A DNA stretch of 51,059 bases from Streptomyces fulvoviolaceus. GTDB taxonomy: Bacteria > Actinomycetota > Actinomycetes > Streptomycetales > Streptomycetaceae. Of this stretch, positions 24,541-33,600 are shown piece after piece (within the stretch, counting starts at the first letter, position 1; every line of letters begins with the position of its first letter). The notes beneath the pieces were generated by a model. That model searched no databases. It had not been told where the DNA came from and saw nothing but the letters and a program-made list of their open reading frames with translations. The position numbers and the translations under genes were made by a program. The stretch is taken from contig NZ_JOEY01000058.1 of assembly GCF_000718165.1 (NCBI RefSeq), positions 1 to 51,059 on the forward strand, in the 5' to 3' direction.

Positions 24541-24819
24541 CCGTTGAGTGTCCGCGCCGCTGCCAAGGTGTTCGAGTCGCGGCGAAAGGAGCGCATCGGT
24601 CCCCTGGTCGCCCTGGCCGGTCAGCTCGACCCGCACCACCGGCATGCGCTCGCCGCGTCGCTGCCCGCACTCCTCGAAATGGCCCGGCTCACCGCCCAAC
24701 CACCCGACAGGCCGACGACACCGCTTCCTCTACCCAGTAAGGAACCACGCCATGGCCACCCCTCGCGCCTTCCCCCTGGAGCCCACCCCGATCCACGTGT
24801 CCGACAAGGTCCTCGATGA
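24541..24819 (+). pseudogene. C-terminal fragment of a MarR-type regulator
   Basis: PLSVRAAAKVFESRRKERIG followed by PLVALAGQLDPHHRHALAAS and LPALLEMARLT resembles the dimerisation C-terminus that follows the wing in MarR proteins. No winged helix precedes it, and similarity ends near 24700 although the frame runs to a stop at 24819, inside the epoxide-hydrolase gene. Probably the former regulator of that gene. Confidence 0.55.
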
Positions 24820-25987
24820 CCTGCGCGCCCGTCTCACGCTGACCCGTCCGCCGCTGGACGAAGGGAATGCGGACTGGTCCTACGGCGTCCCGGACAGCTA
24901 TCTCCGTGAGCTGGTCGCCTACTGGCGGGACGGTTACGACTGGCGCAAGGCCGAGGCCGCCATCAACGTCCACGAGCACTACCAGGTGAGCGTCGCCGGT
25001 GTCCCGGTGCACTTCATGCGCAAGCCCGGCCGCGGCCCCCGCCCGATCCCGTTGATCCTCACCCACGGCTGGCCGTGGACGTTCTGGCACTGGTCGAAGG
25101 TGATCGACCCGCTCGCCGACCCGGCCGCGTTCGGCGGTGACCCCGCCGACGCGTTCGACGTCATCGTGCCGTCCCTGCCCGGCTTCGGTTTCCCCGGCCC
25201 GCTCACCGGCTTCTCGGACGTCAACTTCTGGAAGGTCTCCGACCTCTGGCACACCCTGATGACCGAGACCCTTGGATACGAGAAGTACGCCGCCGGGGGC
25301 TGCGACATCGGCGGGATCGTCTCCAGCCAGCTCGGCCACAAATACGCCGACGAGCTGTACGGCATCCACATCGGCTCCGGGCTGCCGCTCACCTTCTTCA
25401 CCGGTCCCCGCGCCTGGGACTTCGCCCGGAACCAACCCCTCACCGACGACCAGCCCGCCGACGTCCGCTCCCGCATCATCGAGCTGGACCACCGCTGGGC
25501 GTCCCACCTCGCCGTGCACATGCTCGACGGCGCCACCCTGGCCCACGGGCTGAGCGACTCGCCCGCCGGACTGCTCGCCTGGCTGCTGGAGCGCTGGAAC
25601 GCCTGGAGCGACAACGGCGGTGACGTGGAGTCCGTCTTCGCCAAGGACGACCTGCTCACCCACGCCACGATCTACTGGGTGAACAACTCCATCGCCACGT
25701 CGATGCGTTACTACGCCAACGCCAACCGCTACCCCTGGGCTCCCGCCCACGACCGCACCCCGGTCGTGCAGGCCCCGGTCGGCCTCACCTTCGTCACGTA
25801 CGAGAACCCGCCCGGCATCCACACCGCCGACGAGCGCGTCCGGGCGTTCAAGACCGGCCCGCTGGCCGACTGGTTCAACCACGTCAACATCAACGCCCAC
25901 GACCACGGCGGCCACTTCATCCCCTGGGAGAACCCCGACGCCTGGGTGAGCGACCTGCGCCGCACCTTCCACGGCCGCAGGCCCTGA
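24752..25987 (+). CDS. Epoxide hydrolase (EHN-type alpha/beta hydrolase)
   Basis: 411 aa. An N-terminal EHN cap-like part (about 8-115, with DLRARLTLTRPP) precedes an alpha/beta-hydrolase core. Oxyanion motif HGWP (105-108), nucleophile Asp185 in GCDIGG, and catalytic His388 in DHGGHFIPWE are all present, so it looks active. Such enzymes open epoxides to diols. The ATG at 24752 follows AAGGA. It sits between a truncated MarR regulator and a truncated P450, which may once have supplied the epoxide; the intact state suggests it is still useful. Confidence 0.92.
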   Translation: MATPRAFPLEPTPIHVSDKVLDDLRARLTLTRPPLDEGNADWSYGVPDSYLRELVAYWRDGYDWRKAEAAINVHEHYQVSVAGVPVHFMRKPGRGPRPIPLILTHGWPWTFWHWSKVIDPLADPAAFGGDPADAFDVIVPSLPGFGFPGPLTGFSDVNFWKVSDLWHTLMTETLGYEKYAAGGCDIGGIVSSQLGHKYADELYGIHIGSGLPLTFFTGPRAWDFARNQPLTDDQPADVRSRIIELDHRWASHLAVHMLDGATLAHGLSDSPAGLLAWLLERWNAWSDNGGDVESVFAKDDLLTHATIYWVNNSIATSMRYYANANRYPWAPAHDRTPVVQAPVGLTFVTYENPPGIHTADERVRAFKTGPLADWFNHVNINAHDHGGHFIPWENPDAWVSDLRRTFHGRRP

Positions 25988-26388
25988 GCGACCCTGCGGG
26001 CTCGTCCGGCGAGGGGCCAGGCGAGCGTTGCCTGGCGGGGGCGTGCGCGTCGGCCGACCGGCCCGCACCGCCCGCCACGCCGTCTGCCTGAGCCGGTCTC
26101 CCTGCGGGGACCCGCTCGCCGCCACCCTCGCGGGAGCCCTGTCATGCCCACCGCCCGACCGTTCCGTCAGCGGGCCTCACCATCAACGCCGTGCTGCTCC
26201 TGCTCACCGCTCTGGCGGCCAAGGCCCTCCCGTCAGCCGTGCCCGCCACGGGGCCTCGTTCATCCTCGGTCGGTGAGGTCCTGGAAGTCCTTCACTGCGT
26301 CTCCGTACGCGATCGGTCGGCGGTGTCCGCCGGGGGGCGGGGGCGGGGCACGGCGGCAGCCGGCCCCCGGTCGAGGCGCTTGTCCGTT
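25988..26388. other. Gene-poor, degraded stretch before the P450 stub
   Basis: An open plus frame contains SGLTINAVLLLLTALAAKAL and VLEVLHCVSVRDRSA, but I recognise no protein family and codon use looks irregular. Most likely scrambled remains joining epoxide-hydrolase and P450 DNA. Confidence 0.45.
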
Positions 26389-26778
26389 GGCGCCCCCTCC
26401 GCCCTCAACGAGATCGTGCGGATCGAGAGCCCCGTCCAGGTCTTCTCCCGGGTCACCACCCGCGACGTCGACCTCGGCGAGGAGGTCGTCATCCCGTCGG
26501 GCGCCCGCGTCCTGCACAGTTACGGCGCCGCCAACCGCGACAAGCGGCACTTCCCCGACCCCGACCGCTTCGACATCACCCGCAACCCCGTCGACCACCT
26601 CGGCTTCGGCTACGGCAACCACGGCTGTGCGGGCCAGGGCCTGGCCCGCCTCGAAGTCCACGCCGTCCTCAAGGCCATGGCCGCCCGAGTGCAGCGCATC
26701 GAACTCGCCGGCGAGCCGGTCCCCGCCCTCAGCAACATCACGCGCGGCTTCCGGAACCTGCCGGTGCGCGTCAGTTGA
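26389..26778 (+). pseudogene. Cytochrome P450 C-terminal stub
   Basis: About 130 codons equivalent to the last third of a bacterial P450: ExxR within NEIVRIESPVQVFSR, then SYGAANRDKRHFPDPDRFDI, and the haem-binding loop FGYGNHGCAGQGLARLE with its cysteine. The N-terminal two thirds, including the oxygen-binding I helix, are absent, so no activity is possible. The stop overlaps the 3' end of the convergent ATPase gene by 8 bp. Confidence 0.85.
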
Positions 26779-27346
26779 CTCCCGCGTCGGCGACCCATGA
26801 CGCGTGCCGTGCGATCGCCGAGGTGACGGCCGAAACGCGGCGGGACAGGTCGTCGGCAGGGATGTCGATGAGTTCGTAGCCGAACAGGCGGTAGCTCTGT
26901 TCGTGGATCTTCTCGAAGACCAGCGACTCCTCGAAGCTGATGCGACGCGCGCTGGTGGGCTCGCAGAATCCCAGATGGCGAACGAAGAGGACCTGCCGCT
27001 CGTAGGTCTCCTCGGCGGTGATCCGCTCGATCTCCGCCGTCAAGGCGCGGGATACCGGCAGTCCGAGGTAGGTGGCCAGTGCGTGCGTGCAGATCGGCGA
27101 ACGGTCGAACACCTGGGCAGGGGCCGTGGTGGAGGGGTGCGCTTCCCGTTGGCGTTGTCGCTGCAGCACGACGATGTCGTCGATGAAGGACGCCCTTTCC
27201 CACGGTTCCATGTCGCCCTGCGTCTGGGCCCGGGCGATGACGGCAGTGGCCGCCTCCTCGACGACCGGATAGCCGAGATCGGCCAGGCGGCGCAGGATCG
27301 ATGTCTTGCCCGCGCCCGGTGTGCCGGTGAGAACGAATCGTCGCAT
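26771..27346 (-). CDS. Predicted P-loop ATPase/kinase (AAA_28-like)
   Basis: 191 aa with an N-terminal Walker A, GTPGAGKTS (8-16). An early PVVEEAATAVIARAQTQGD segment and FDRSPICTHALATYLGLP resemble small nucleotide-kinase-like ATPases of the AAA_28 group. Substrate unknown. ATG start at 27346. Divergent from a phosphotransferase gene across 162 bp. Its 3' end overlaps the P450 stub by 8 bp. Confidence 0.85.
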   Translation of the reverse strand: MRRFVLTGTPGAGKTSILRRLADLGYPVVEEAATAVIARAQTQGDMEPWERASFIDDIVVLQRQRQREAHPSTTAPAQVFDRSPICTHALATYLGLPVSRALTAEIERITAEETYERQVLFVRHLGFCEPTSARRISFEESLVFEKIHEQSYRLFGYELIDIPADDLSRRVSAVTSAIARHASWVADAGVN

Positions 27347-27508
27347 GGTCAGGAGCCTTTCGTGCGCTGGAGGACGGGCACGGTTGAGCTGGGAGTGAAG
27401 GAAAGAGGCGAGTCAGGGATAGGGTCCTCGAACGGCGTTCATGCCGGAGATGTCCCGTGACACAGAGGGAACAGGGCTCAATCTTAGAGCAGTTGGAGAG
27501 GCATCCAC

Positions 27509-28489
27509 ATGCAGAGCACGGGGGACTTCATCGCGGACACCTATGCGCTCGGCAGTGGACTGTGGACGATGGCCCCCGTCACGCGCGGCGCTCTGGGGCA
27601 GATCTGGAAGCTGTCCGCGAACGGCTCCTCGTGGGCGGTGAAGGAGCTCCTGTTCGGCTGTGACGAGCGGCAGGTGGAGCGGGAAGCCGCACTGCGCAAC
27701 GCCGCGGAGAAGCTGGGTGTTTCCGCTCCCCGGCTCTTCCCGGATCGCACCGGCGCCCATGTCGCACAGCTCCCCTCCTCGCTGGGCGGGTCGTTCGTGA
27801 AGCTGTACGACTGGATCGACGGGACTCAGGCGGACCCGTCCGATCCGGAGATCCTGGGCTGGTGCGGGCGGACCCTGGCCATCCTGCACAGGGCCGGGGA
27901 GGGCGCGAACATGCAGCCGAGCTCCTGGTACGAGCGCTGTCCCCAGCCGGCCGAATGGGAAACGCTGCACAAGGAGGTCCGCCGGGCCGGTATGCCGTGG
28001 TCAGAGGCGCTGGGCCGGTTCATCGCCACGCCGGCGGCCGAGCTGGCGGCTCATGTCACGCCGTCCGCTCCCGGTGATGCGGTGACGTCGCATCTCGACA
28101 TGCAGCCCCAGAACGTTCTCGTCGGTTCGGCCGGACCGGTTCTCCTCGACTGGGACAACGCCGGGCCCATATCGGCAGAGCGCGAGCTCGCGCGTGCCGT
28201 GTACATGTGGTCGGGCGGGAATGACTTCCGTGCCGATTCCGCGCGGCAACTGGTGCGCGCGTATCTCGATGCCGGGGGCCGCGCCGTCATCAAAGGCGTG
28301 GACTCCTTCTCGATGCTTTTCGCGACAGCTCTCAACTTCGTTTACGTACAGGCCGAATGCGCCGTCGACCCGGCCGTGACCGATGCGCAGCGCGCGTTCG
28401 GAAGCGACCAGGTCGTCGCCTCCCTGCAGAGCCTGCCGGAGCTGACCGCCGTCTCCCGGCTGACCCAGGCCCTCGATGCCGAGTGGTGA
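27509..28489 (+). CDS. APH-family phosphotransferase
   Basis: 326 aa with aminoglycoside-phosphotransferase fold: WAVKEL lysine in the N-lobe, catalytic loop HLDMQPQNVLV, and metal-binding LLDWDNAGP. The family includes antibiotic and homoserine/choline kinases; nothing here fixes the substrate. The ATG at 27509 has GGAGAGG about 7 nt upstream. Convergent with the ABC binding-protein gene, only 5 bp between stops and no visible terminator. Confidence 0.88.
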   Translation: MQSTGDFIADTYALGSGLWTMAPVTRGALGQIWKLSANGSSWAVKELLFGCDERQVEREAALRNAAEKLGVSAPRLFPDRTGAHVAQLPSSLGGSFVKLYDWIDGTQADPSDPEILGWCGRTLAILHRAGEGANMQPSSWYERCPQPAEWETLHKEVRRAGMPWSEALGRFIATPAAELAAHVTPSAPGDAVTSHLDMQPQNVLVGSAGPVLLDWDNAGPISAERELARAVYMWSGGNDFRADSARQLVRAYLDAGGRAVIKGVDSFSMLFATALNFVYVQAECAVDPAVTDAQRAFGSDQVVASLQSLPELTAVSRLTQALDAEW

Positions 28490-28494
28490 CCGGC

Positions 28495-29472
28495 TCAAGA
28501 GAACAGGGCGTCCAAGTCGGGCTTCTTGCCGCCGAAGAGACCGTCCTCCTCGCCGAGCGCGGCCAGCTTCTCCAGGGATGCCATGTCGACCTCGGCCGGC
28601 CAGCTGGGCAGCGTGAGGTTCTTCAGGACGTCGCCGCTGATCTTGGTGTAGGTGGTGAGGACCTGGCGGGCCTCGTCCGGGTGGTCGGAGGCGTACTGCA
28701 GGGACTCGGTCATCGCTTCGGTGAACTTCTTCACCAGTTCGGGGTTCTGCTGCACGGTCTGCGTCGCGGTGAAGTACGTCGCCACGGTGAGCTTCGGGTC
28801 CGTCTCGGCGAACGGCGAGGCCACGATGCGGGCGCCCTGCGCCTTGGCGATGGTCTGCGCGGGCTCGCCCATCCAGGCGGCGTCCACCTGCCCGCCGTCG
28901 AGAGCGGCCGGCATCTGGTCGAACGGGATCTCGGCGAACTTCACCTTGGACGGGTCGCCGCCCGCCTTGCGGACCGACTCGCGCACGGTGGTGTCGCCGA
29001 TGTTCTGCAGCGTGTTCACCGCCACCGTGCGCCCGACGAGGTCCTTGGCCGTCTTGATCGGGCTGTCCTTCTTCACCGCGATGCCGGTGACGTCGCCGCC
29101 CACCTTGCCGTTGGAGGCCGCGCCGTTGACCACGGACTTGACCGGAACTCCCTTGACCTGGGCCACCATCAACGAGGTCGTGTTGCTGAACCCGAACTGG
29201 AACTGCCCGCTCACCACACCGGGAATGATCGCCGCGCCGCCCTGGGCGCTCACCATCTCCAGCTTCAGGCCCCGGCTGCTGAAGAACCCCTTTTCCTGCC
29301 CGAGATAGAGCGGGGCGACGTCGACGATCGGAATGATGCCGACCTTGACCGTCGTGGTCTTGCTTCCGCCCGAGGCCGACGCACCGCTCGTGCCCGAGTC
29401 CGAAGACCCGCATCCGGCCACACCGACAACGGTGATCAGTACTGCGCCAAGCCCGAGAATGCGCCTTTGCAT
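28495..29472 (-). CDS. ABC transporter substrate-binding lipoprotein (NMT1/SsuA-like)
   Basis: 325 aa with lipobox VAGC (Cys21), a Ser/Gly-rich linker, then a two-lobed binding fold: VKVGIIPIVDVAPLYLGQEK, GFFSSRGLKLEMV, and LDGGQVDAAWMGEPAQTIA. The family carries sulfonates, nitrate or thiamine precursors; the ligand is not readable. ATG 29472 has AGGAGGG upstream. No permease or ATPase gene adjoins it, so it must use a transporter encoded elsewhere. Confidence 0.92.
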   Translation of the reverse strand: MQRRILGLGAVLITVVGVAGCGSSDSGTSGASASGGSKTTTVKVGIIPIVDVAPLYLGQEKGFFSSRGLKLEMVSAQGGAAIIPGVVSGQFQFGFSNTTSLMVAQVKGVPVKSVVNGAASNGKVGGDVTGIAVKKDSPIKTAKDLVGRTVAVNTLQNIGDTTVRESVRKAGGDPSKVKFAEIPFDQMPAALDGGQVDAAWMGEPAQTIAKAQGARIVASPFAETDPKLTVATYFTATQTVQQNPELVKKFTEAMTESLQYASDHPDEARQVLTTYTKISGDVLKNLTLPSWPAEVDMASLEKLAALGEEDGLFGGKKPDLDALFS

Positions 29473-29684
29473 GGGCCCTCCTGACGGAAAGTGCTTGTGA
29501 AAGGTGCGACAAGACAGCCGAGTCGATGTTGTGCATATTCGTGACGGCCGCAATCTACAGGCCTAATTTTGCGCTGTCAGTACTCCGGACAAGGGTGGTT
29601 GCGACGGCTCTGCGCACTGCTCGTCCGCGGCCGATCCACCTCTGACAGAATGATCAACACCCGCGCCCCGACCCGGCATTGGAG

Positions 29685-30458
29685 ATGACGGTGCTGATAG
29701 CCCACGTGAGCGACATACACATCGGCGGCAGCGAGCAGAGCGCGGAACGGGCCATGCGGGTGCGGGACTACCTCAACGGGCTCCCCTCCCCCGTCGACGC
29801 CGTCGTGGTCACCGGGGACATCGCCGATCACGGCCTGGTGGAGGAGTACGAGATCGCGCGGGAGGCGATGCGCTACGACGCACCCACCGTCGTCTGTCCC
29901 GGAAACCACGACTCACGGCCGGAGTTCCGCAAGGTGCTCCTCGACCCGGCAGGCGAGAGCGAGTCGGACGAGGCCGGGCCGGTGAACCGGGCGCTGCAGC
30001 TCGACGGGCTCACGATCCTGCTGTGCGACTCCAGCATTCCCGGGCGGCACGACGGCTACCTGGACGACGAGACGATCGGCTGGCTGGAGGCGGAACTCTC
30101 CCGGGGCGACGGGCCCGTGTTCGTCGGGATGCATCACCCGCCGATCGCGCTGGGCCTGCCTTCGGTGGACGCGATCAGGCTGACCGCTCCGGAGCGGCTG
30201 GAGCGGGTCGTTCGCGCCCATCCCCGGGTGAAGGCCGTACTGGTGGGGCATGCGCACACAGCGGCCTCGGCGGTCTTCGCGGGACTTCCCCTGGTGGTCG
30301 CGCCGGGAGTGGTGTCGACGCTGATGATGCCCAGTGAGCTGGTGCTGCCGGCGGACTGGACCGAGGACGACGCCCTGAACTTCGACCTGCCGCCCGCCAT
30401 CACGCTGCATGTCTTCGACGGCGACCGTCTCGTCTCGCACACGCGCGTCATCCTGTGA
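29685..30458 (+). CDS. Metallophosphoesterase (CpdA/class III PDE-like)
   Basis: About 257 aa with every calcineurin-like metal motif: SDIHIGG, TGDIADH, GNHDSRPE, GMHHPP and GHAHTAAS. This set matches class III cyclic-nucleotide phosphodiesterases and related phosphoesterases; both metal sites appear intact. ATG 29685 abuts GGAG (29681-29684), which is too close; GTG 29691 (VLIAHVSDIH) has ideal spacing and may be the true start. Single gene, convergent with the methyltransferase. Confidence 0.9.
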   Translation: MTVLIAHVSDIHIGGSEQSAERAMRVRDYLNGLPSPVDAVVVTGDIADHGLVEEYEIAREAMRYDAPTVVCPGNHDSRPEFRKVLLDPAGESESDEAGPVNRALQLDGLTILLCDSSIPGRHDGYLDDETIGWLEAELSRGDGPVFVGMHHPPIALGLPSVDAIRLTAPERLERVVRAHPRVKAVLVGHAHTAASAVFAGLPLVVAPGVVSTLMMPSELVLPADWTEDDALNFDLPPAITLHVFDGDRLVSHTRVIL

Positions 30459-30506
30459 GACGTGTGTCCGGGGCCTGTCGGGCGCGACCTGCCGGCCGTT
30501 TGTGCG

Positions 30507-31280
30507 TCACACGGTGCACTCGACGTACAGGGCGTGCGGGATCTTGAGGTAGTTGGCCCAGTGGGCCTCGCCGTACGCGGTGACGCCCTCGGCGGAGACC
30601 CGGGGGTGGACCCAAGTGACGGTGGTGAAGCCCGCCGAGTTCAGGGCGTCCTCGTATGTCCGGCGCGACCAGCGGAAGGGGCGCAGGGGGAACTCGTCGA
30701 AGCCGGGTACCTTCATCACCGCCGGGGCCTCGGCGCCGTCCTGGGTGGCCGGGCCGATGGTGAAGTCGATGCCGTAGTGGGTGTACCAGCCGGGTTCGAC
30801 GGCAACGTCGGGGTTGAGCGTCGCGAAGACGAACCGGCCGCCCTCGGGGCGCAGGGCGCGGCGGGCGGTGCGGCAGAAGCCGGTCAGCGCCTGGCGGGTG
30901 GGCGCGTAGCACAGCACGTAAACGGAGGACACCAGGTCGAAGCGGCCGTCGAGTTCGGGGTCGCCTTCGGCGGGCGGGTCGGTGGCTTCACGCGCCAGGT
31001 AGGTGATGTCGAGGTGCTCGGCGGCCGCACGGCGCCGGGCGTGGTCGAGCATGCCGCCGGAGCCGTCGATGCCGGTGACGGTCGAGGCTCCGATCTCGCG
31101 GAACCTGCGGGTGTACAGGCCGCTGCCGCAGCCCAGGTCGAGGACGGCCCTGCCCCTGATGTCGCCGAGGAGCGCGAACAGGGTGTGGGCCTCGATGTGT
31201 TCCCGCAGCGGCAGCGCGGTGGCCATGCGTTCGTAGGCCTCGGCCAGGTCGTCGAAGTCCGTGCCGTGGGCCTCGTCCAT
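30507..31280 (-). CDS. Class I SAM-dependent methyltransferase
   Basis: 257 aa. SAM motif I is VLDLGCGSG (46-54), motif II includes VTGIDGSGGMLDHAR, and the post-I region DLVSSVYVLCYAPT follows, then a C-terminal lid (YEDALNSAGFTTVTWVHPRV). Acceptor unknown; the shape resembles ubiquinone/tocopherol-type methyltransferases. ATG 31280 has AGGAGG 7 nt upstream; an extension above it is open but lacks a site. Confidence 0.9.
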   Translation of the reverse strand: MDEAHGTDFDDLAEAYERMATALPLREHIEAHTLFALLGDIRGRAVLDLGCGSGLYTRRFREIGASTVTGIDGSGGMLDHARRRAAAEHLDITYLAREATDPPAEGDPELDGRFDLVSSVYVLCYAPTRQALTGFCRTARRALRPEGGRFVFATLNPDVAVEPGWYTHYGIDFTIGPATQDGAEAPAVMKVPGFDEFPLRPFRWSRRTYEDALNSAGFTTVTWVHPRVSAEGVTAYGEAHWANYLKIPHALYVECTV

Positions 31281-31396
31281 GCTGTGCTCCTCCTGCTTGG
31301 CGGTCCGCTCCAGAGGGCTTCGGACAGGGTGGCGCACGGTCATGCTAGCGAGGTCCGCGTCTTCCAACTCACCTCAGACATACGGCAGTTCGTGGT

Positions 31397-33088
31397 TCAG
31401 CCGGTCGGCGCCTCTGCCCCGCCGCAGCAACCGGGCGCCTCGGAGGCGGTGTCGAGGCGGCAGAAGCACGACGCCTCGATCGGTACGTCGGCCATCGCGG
31501 CGGCGATGCGCAGCTGTTGGGCGACGATCTGCGCCTCTCCCGTCCCACCCCGGCGTACGAGGCACTCGTGGAGGCCGTGCAGGGCCCAGACGTTGCCGGG
31601 GTGCTGCAACGCTCGCGGCAGCGTGTCGTCGAGGCCGAGGTCGGCCCGGTAGACGGCCTCGGCCTCGACGACGCGGCCCTGTTCAAGGAGGAGGGCTCCG
31701 TAGGCGTGGCGGGTGGGCTGCATCCATCCCCACGGCTCGTCGTAGGGGAGGTTGTCGTCCAGTTCGATCGACCGTTCCAGGGCGGCGAAGGCCGCGTCGA
31801 AGTGGCCCTTGCGGTACTCCAGTTCACCGTCGAGCATCGCCGAGGCGATCGCGAGGATGTCGGCGCAGGTGTTGTTGAACAGCATGCGGGTTTCGGGGAC
31901 TTGGGCGACCGCCTCGCGGAACAGGGCTCGTTCGGCTTCCGCCTCGGTGACGCGGTGGGTGGCGGAGAAGGCGACGCCGCGGGCGTAGTGGAGCATCGCG
32001 GTCGTCACGCAGTACAGCTGCGGGTCGGCGGGCATCGGCAGCCGCAGGATGTCGGCCCAGCGGCCGAAGCGGATCAGGACGTGGACCCGCATGGCGAGGA
32101 AGCCCTCCAGCCAGTCGGCCATGGGCGGGCTCGGTACGCGCAGCAGTTCCTCCGGGATGGACGCCTCGAGTTGCGCGGCGGTCTCCAGGGCGGCCTTCGA
32201 CTGGCCGAGGAACATCGCACCGTAGATCTTGAAGTGGTAGTTGTGCGACCGGTAGAGCGTGTAGAAGTTCATGGCGCCGGCCCGTGCCCGGTATTTCTCG
32301 TCGGCGACGATCGCCACGCTGTTGTCCGACACCACCCGCCGGTAGTCGCCGCAGAGCACCTCCAGGTGGGAGGGCATGTGGCGGAGGTGGCCGGCGTCGG
32401 GCACCAGGCCGCGCAGCCGGTCGGCGACGGACAGGGCCGCCTCGGGGGTGGGCGACATCTCCATCAGGTGGATGTAGAGGTGCAGGATGCCCGGGTGCTC
32501 CCGGCCGGTGTCGGTGGTGAGCGCGCGGTCCAGCACGGCCTTGGCCTCGAGCGTGCGGGATCCGTCGGCGGGTTCGCCGGTGTGCAGGTTCCACAGCTGC
32601 CAGGGGGTGAGATTCATCAACGCGTCGGCGTACAGGGTGACGACGTCCAGGTCGTCGGGGGCGAGTTCGTGGACGGCTCGCATGCTCTCGGCGTAGGGCC
32701 CGTTCCACACCGCGCAGTCCTTCACCGGCTTCGCCTGCGGATAGCGGGCACGCAACGCGCCGATCAGTGCACGTTCCACAGGGGTGGCGTCGGCGGCCTT
32801 CTCGTGGGCCAGTTCGACGGCGGCGTGGGTGCGGTCGACGGTCCTCGCCAGGTCCTGGTCGTCGAAGAACTCCCAGGGTTTGTTGTAGTTGGGGCCGAGC
32901 GCGTAGGCGATGCCCCAGTGGGCCATGGCGCAGTCGGGATCGGCGGCGGCCGCCGCCTCGAAGCAGGCGACGGCCTCCTCGTGGTGGAAGGCATACGTCC
33001 ACACCAGCCCGCGGTCGAACCACAGTTGGGCGTCGGAGGACGAGGTCGTCACGAAGCGGCTGTGGGAGCCGAGGTCGTAGTACTCCAT
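31397..33088 (-). CDS. Tetratricopeptide-repeat protein (563 aa)
   Basis: Cytoplasmic helical-repeat protein. TPR-like units are seen at the N-terminus (AQLWFDRGLVWTYAFHHEEA then VACFEAAAAADPDCAMAHWG) and C-terminus (FAALERSIELDDNLPYDEPW, YGALLLEQGRVVEAEAVYRA), with a central part containing HPGILHLYIHLMEMSPTP and HLRHMPSHLEVL. The tail has a CFCRLD...GCCGG cysteine cluster that could bind metal. Close relatives occur widely in bacteria but I know no function. ATG 33088 has AGGAG upstream. Ends 117 bp before the methyltransferase gene. Confidence 0.85.
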   Translation of the reverse strand: MEYYDLGSHSRFVTTSSSDAQLWFDRGLVWTYAFHHEEAVACFEAAAAADPDCAMAHWGIAYALGPNYNKPWEFFDDQDLARTVDRTHAAVELAHEKAADATPVERALIGALRARYPQAKPVKDCAVWNGPYAESMRAVHELAPDDLDVVTLYADALMNLTPWQLWNLHTGEPADGSRTLEAKAVLDRALTTDTGREHPGILHLYIHLMEMSPTPEAALSVADRLRGLVPDAGHLRHMPSHLEVLCGDYRRVVSDNSVAIVADEKYRARAGAMNFYTLYRSHNYHFKIYGAMFLGQSKAALETAAQLEASIPEELLRVPSPPMADWLEGFLAMRVHVLIRFGRWADILRLPMPADPQLYCVTTAMLHYARGVAFSATHRVTEAEAERALFREAVAQVPETRMLFNNTCADILAIASAMLDGELEYRKGHFDAAFAALERSIELDDNLPYDEPWGWMQPTRHAYGALLLEQGRVVEAEAVYRADLGLDDTLPRALQHPGNVWALHGLHECLVRRGGTGEAQIVAQQLRIAAAMADVPIEASCFCRLDTASEAPGCCGGAEAPTG

Positions 33089-33600
33089 GGGCCGCTCCTG
33101 ACTCGTGTCTTGGAGTTGATTCTTCCTGAAGGCGGGCTTCTCTGACGGTTCCTGTGGAAAAGTGTCGGTCCCACTGACCGTCGGCCCACATTGCGCATGC
33201 GAGGGGGCGGGATGCCGCGGTGTACGGGCCGCGGTTGCGGGCGTCTCCGGTGCGCGGGTTTCTGGCGTGGGGCGAGTTGAGCGGTGCGGCGTTGCGCCGG
33301 CTGCTGGGGTAGGCGGTTCGTGGTGGGGACCGGGTTGCCGGTCGCCGGGGGCGCCGAAACGCCCGGCGCGGGGACCTCCGAAGGAGTCGACGCGGGCACG
33401 TCCGAGGGCGTCGACGGCGACAGCGCCGGGGGCACCGGCGGAGATACGTCCGACTCGGCCGGTCTCACCGACGGAGTGGACGGGACCTCCTGAACCGGCG
33501 CGGACCCGCTCGCCGATCGGGTCCGCGTCGCCGCACGTACGCCGGCGCTACTCGGGAAACTCGTTTGCGGATGTCGGAACCGCCCCGGGACCCTGACCCC
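33089..33600. other. 512-bp region without a convincing gene; low-complexity repeat
   Basis: At 33360-33493 imperfect repeats of about 24 bp read TSEGVD...TSEGVDG on the plus strand and a Pro/Ser/Thr-rich frame (SPSTPSDVPASTPSEVP) on the minus strand. Neither frame has a clear start, ribosome site or domain. On the plus strand near 33220-33310 another frame reads RASPVRGFLAWGELSGAALR before a stop and may be a gene tail. The region also holds the TPR gene promoter. Confidence 0.4.

Noticed and set aside
23189..26778. Biosynthetic gene cluster around the epoxide hydrolase and P450
   Set aside because: The P450 is a stub, no synthase or tailoring set accompanies it, and the flanks are decayed.
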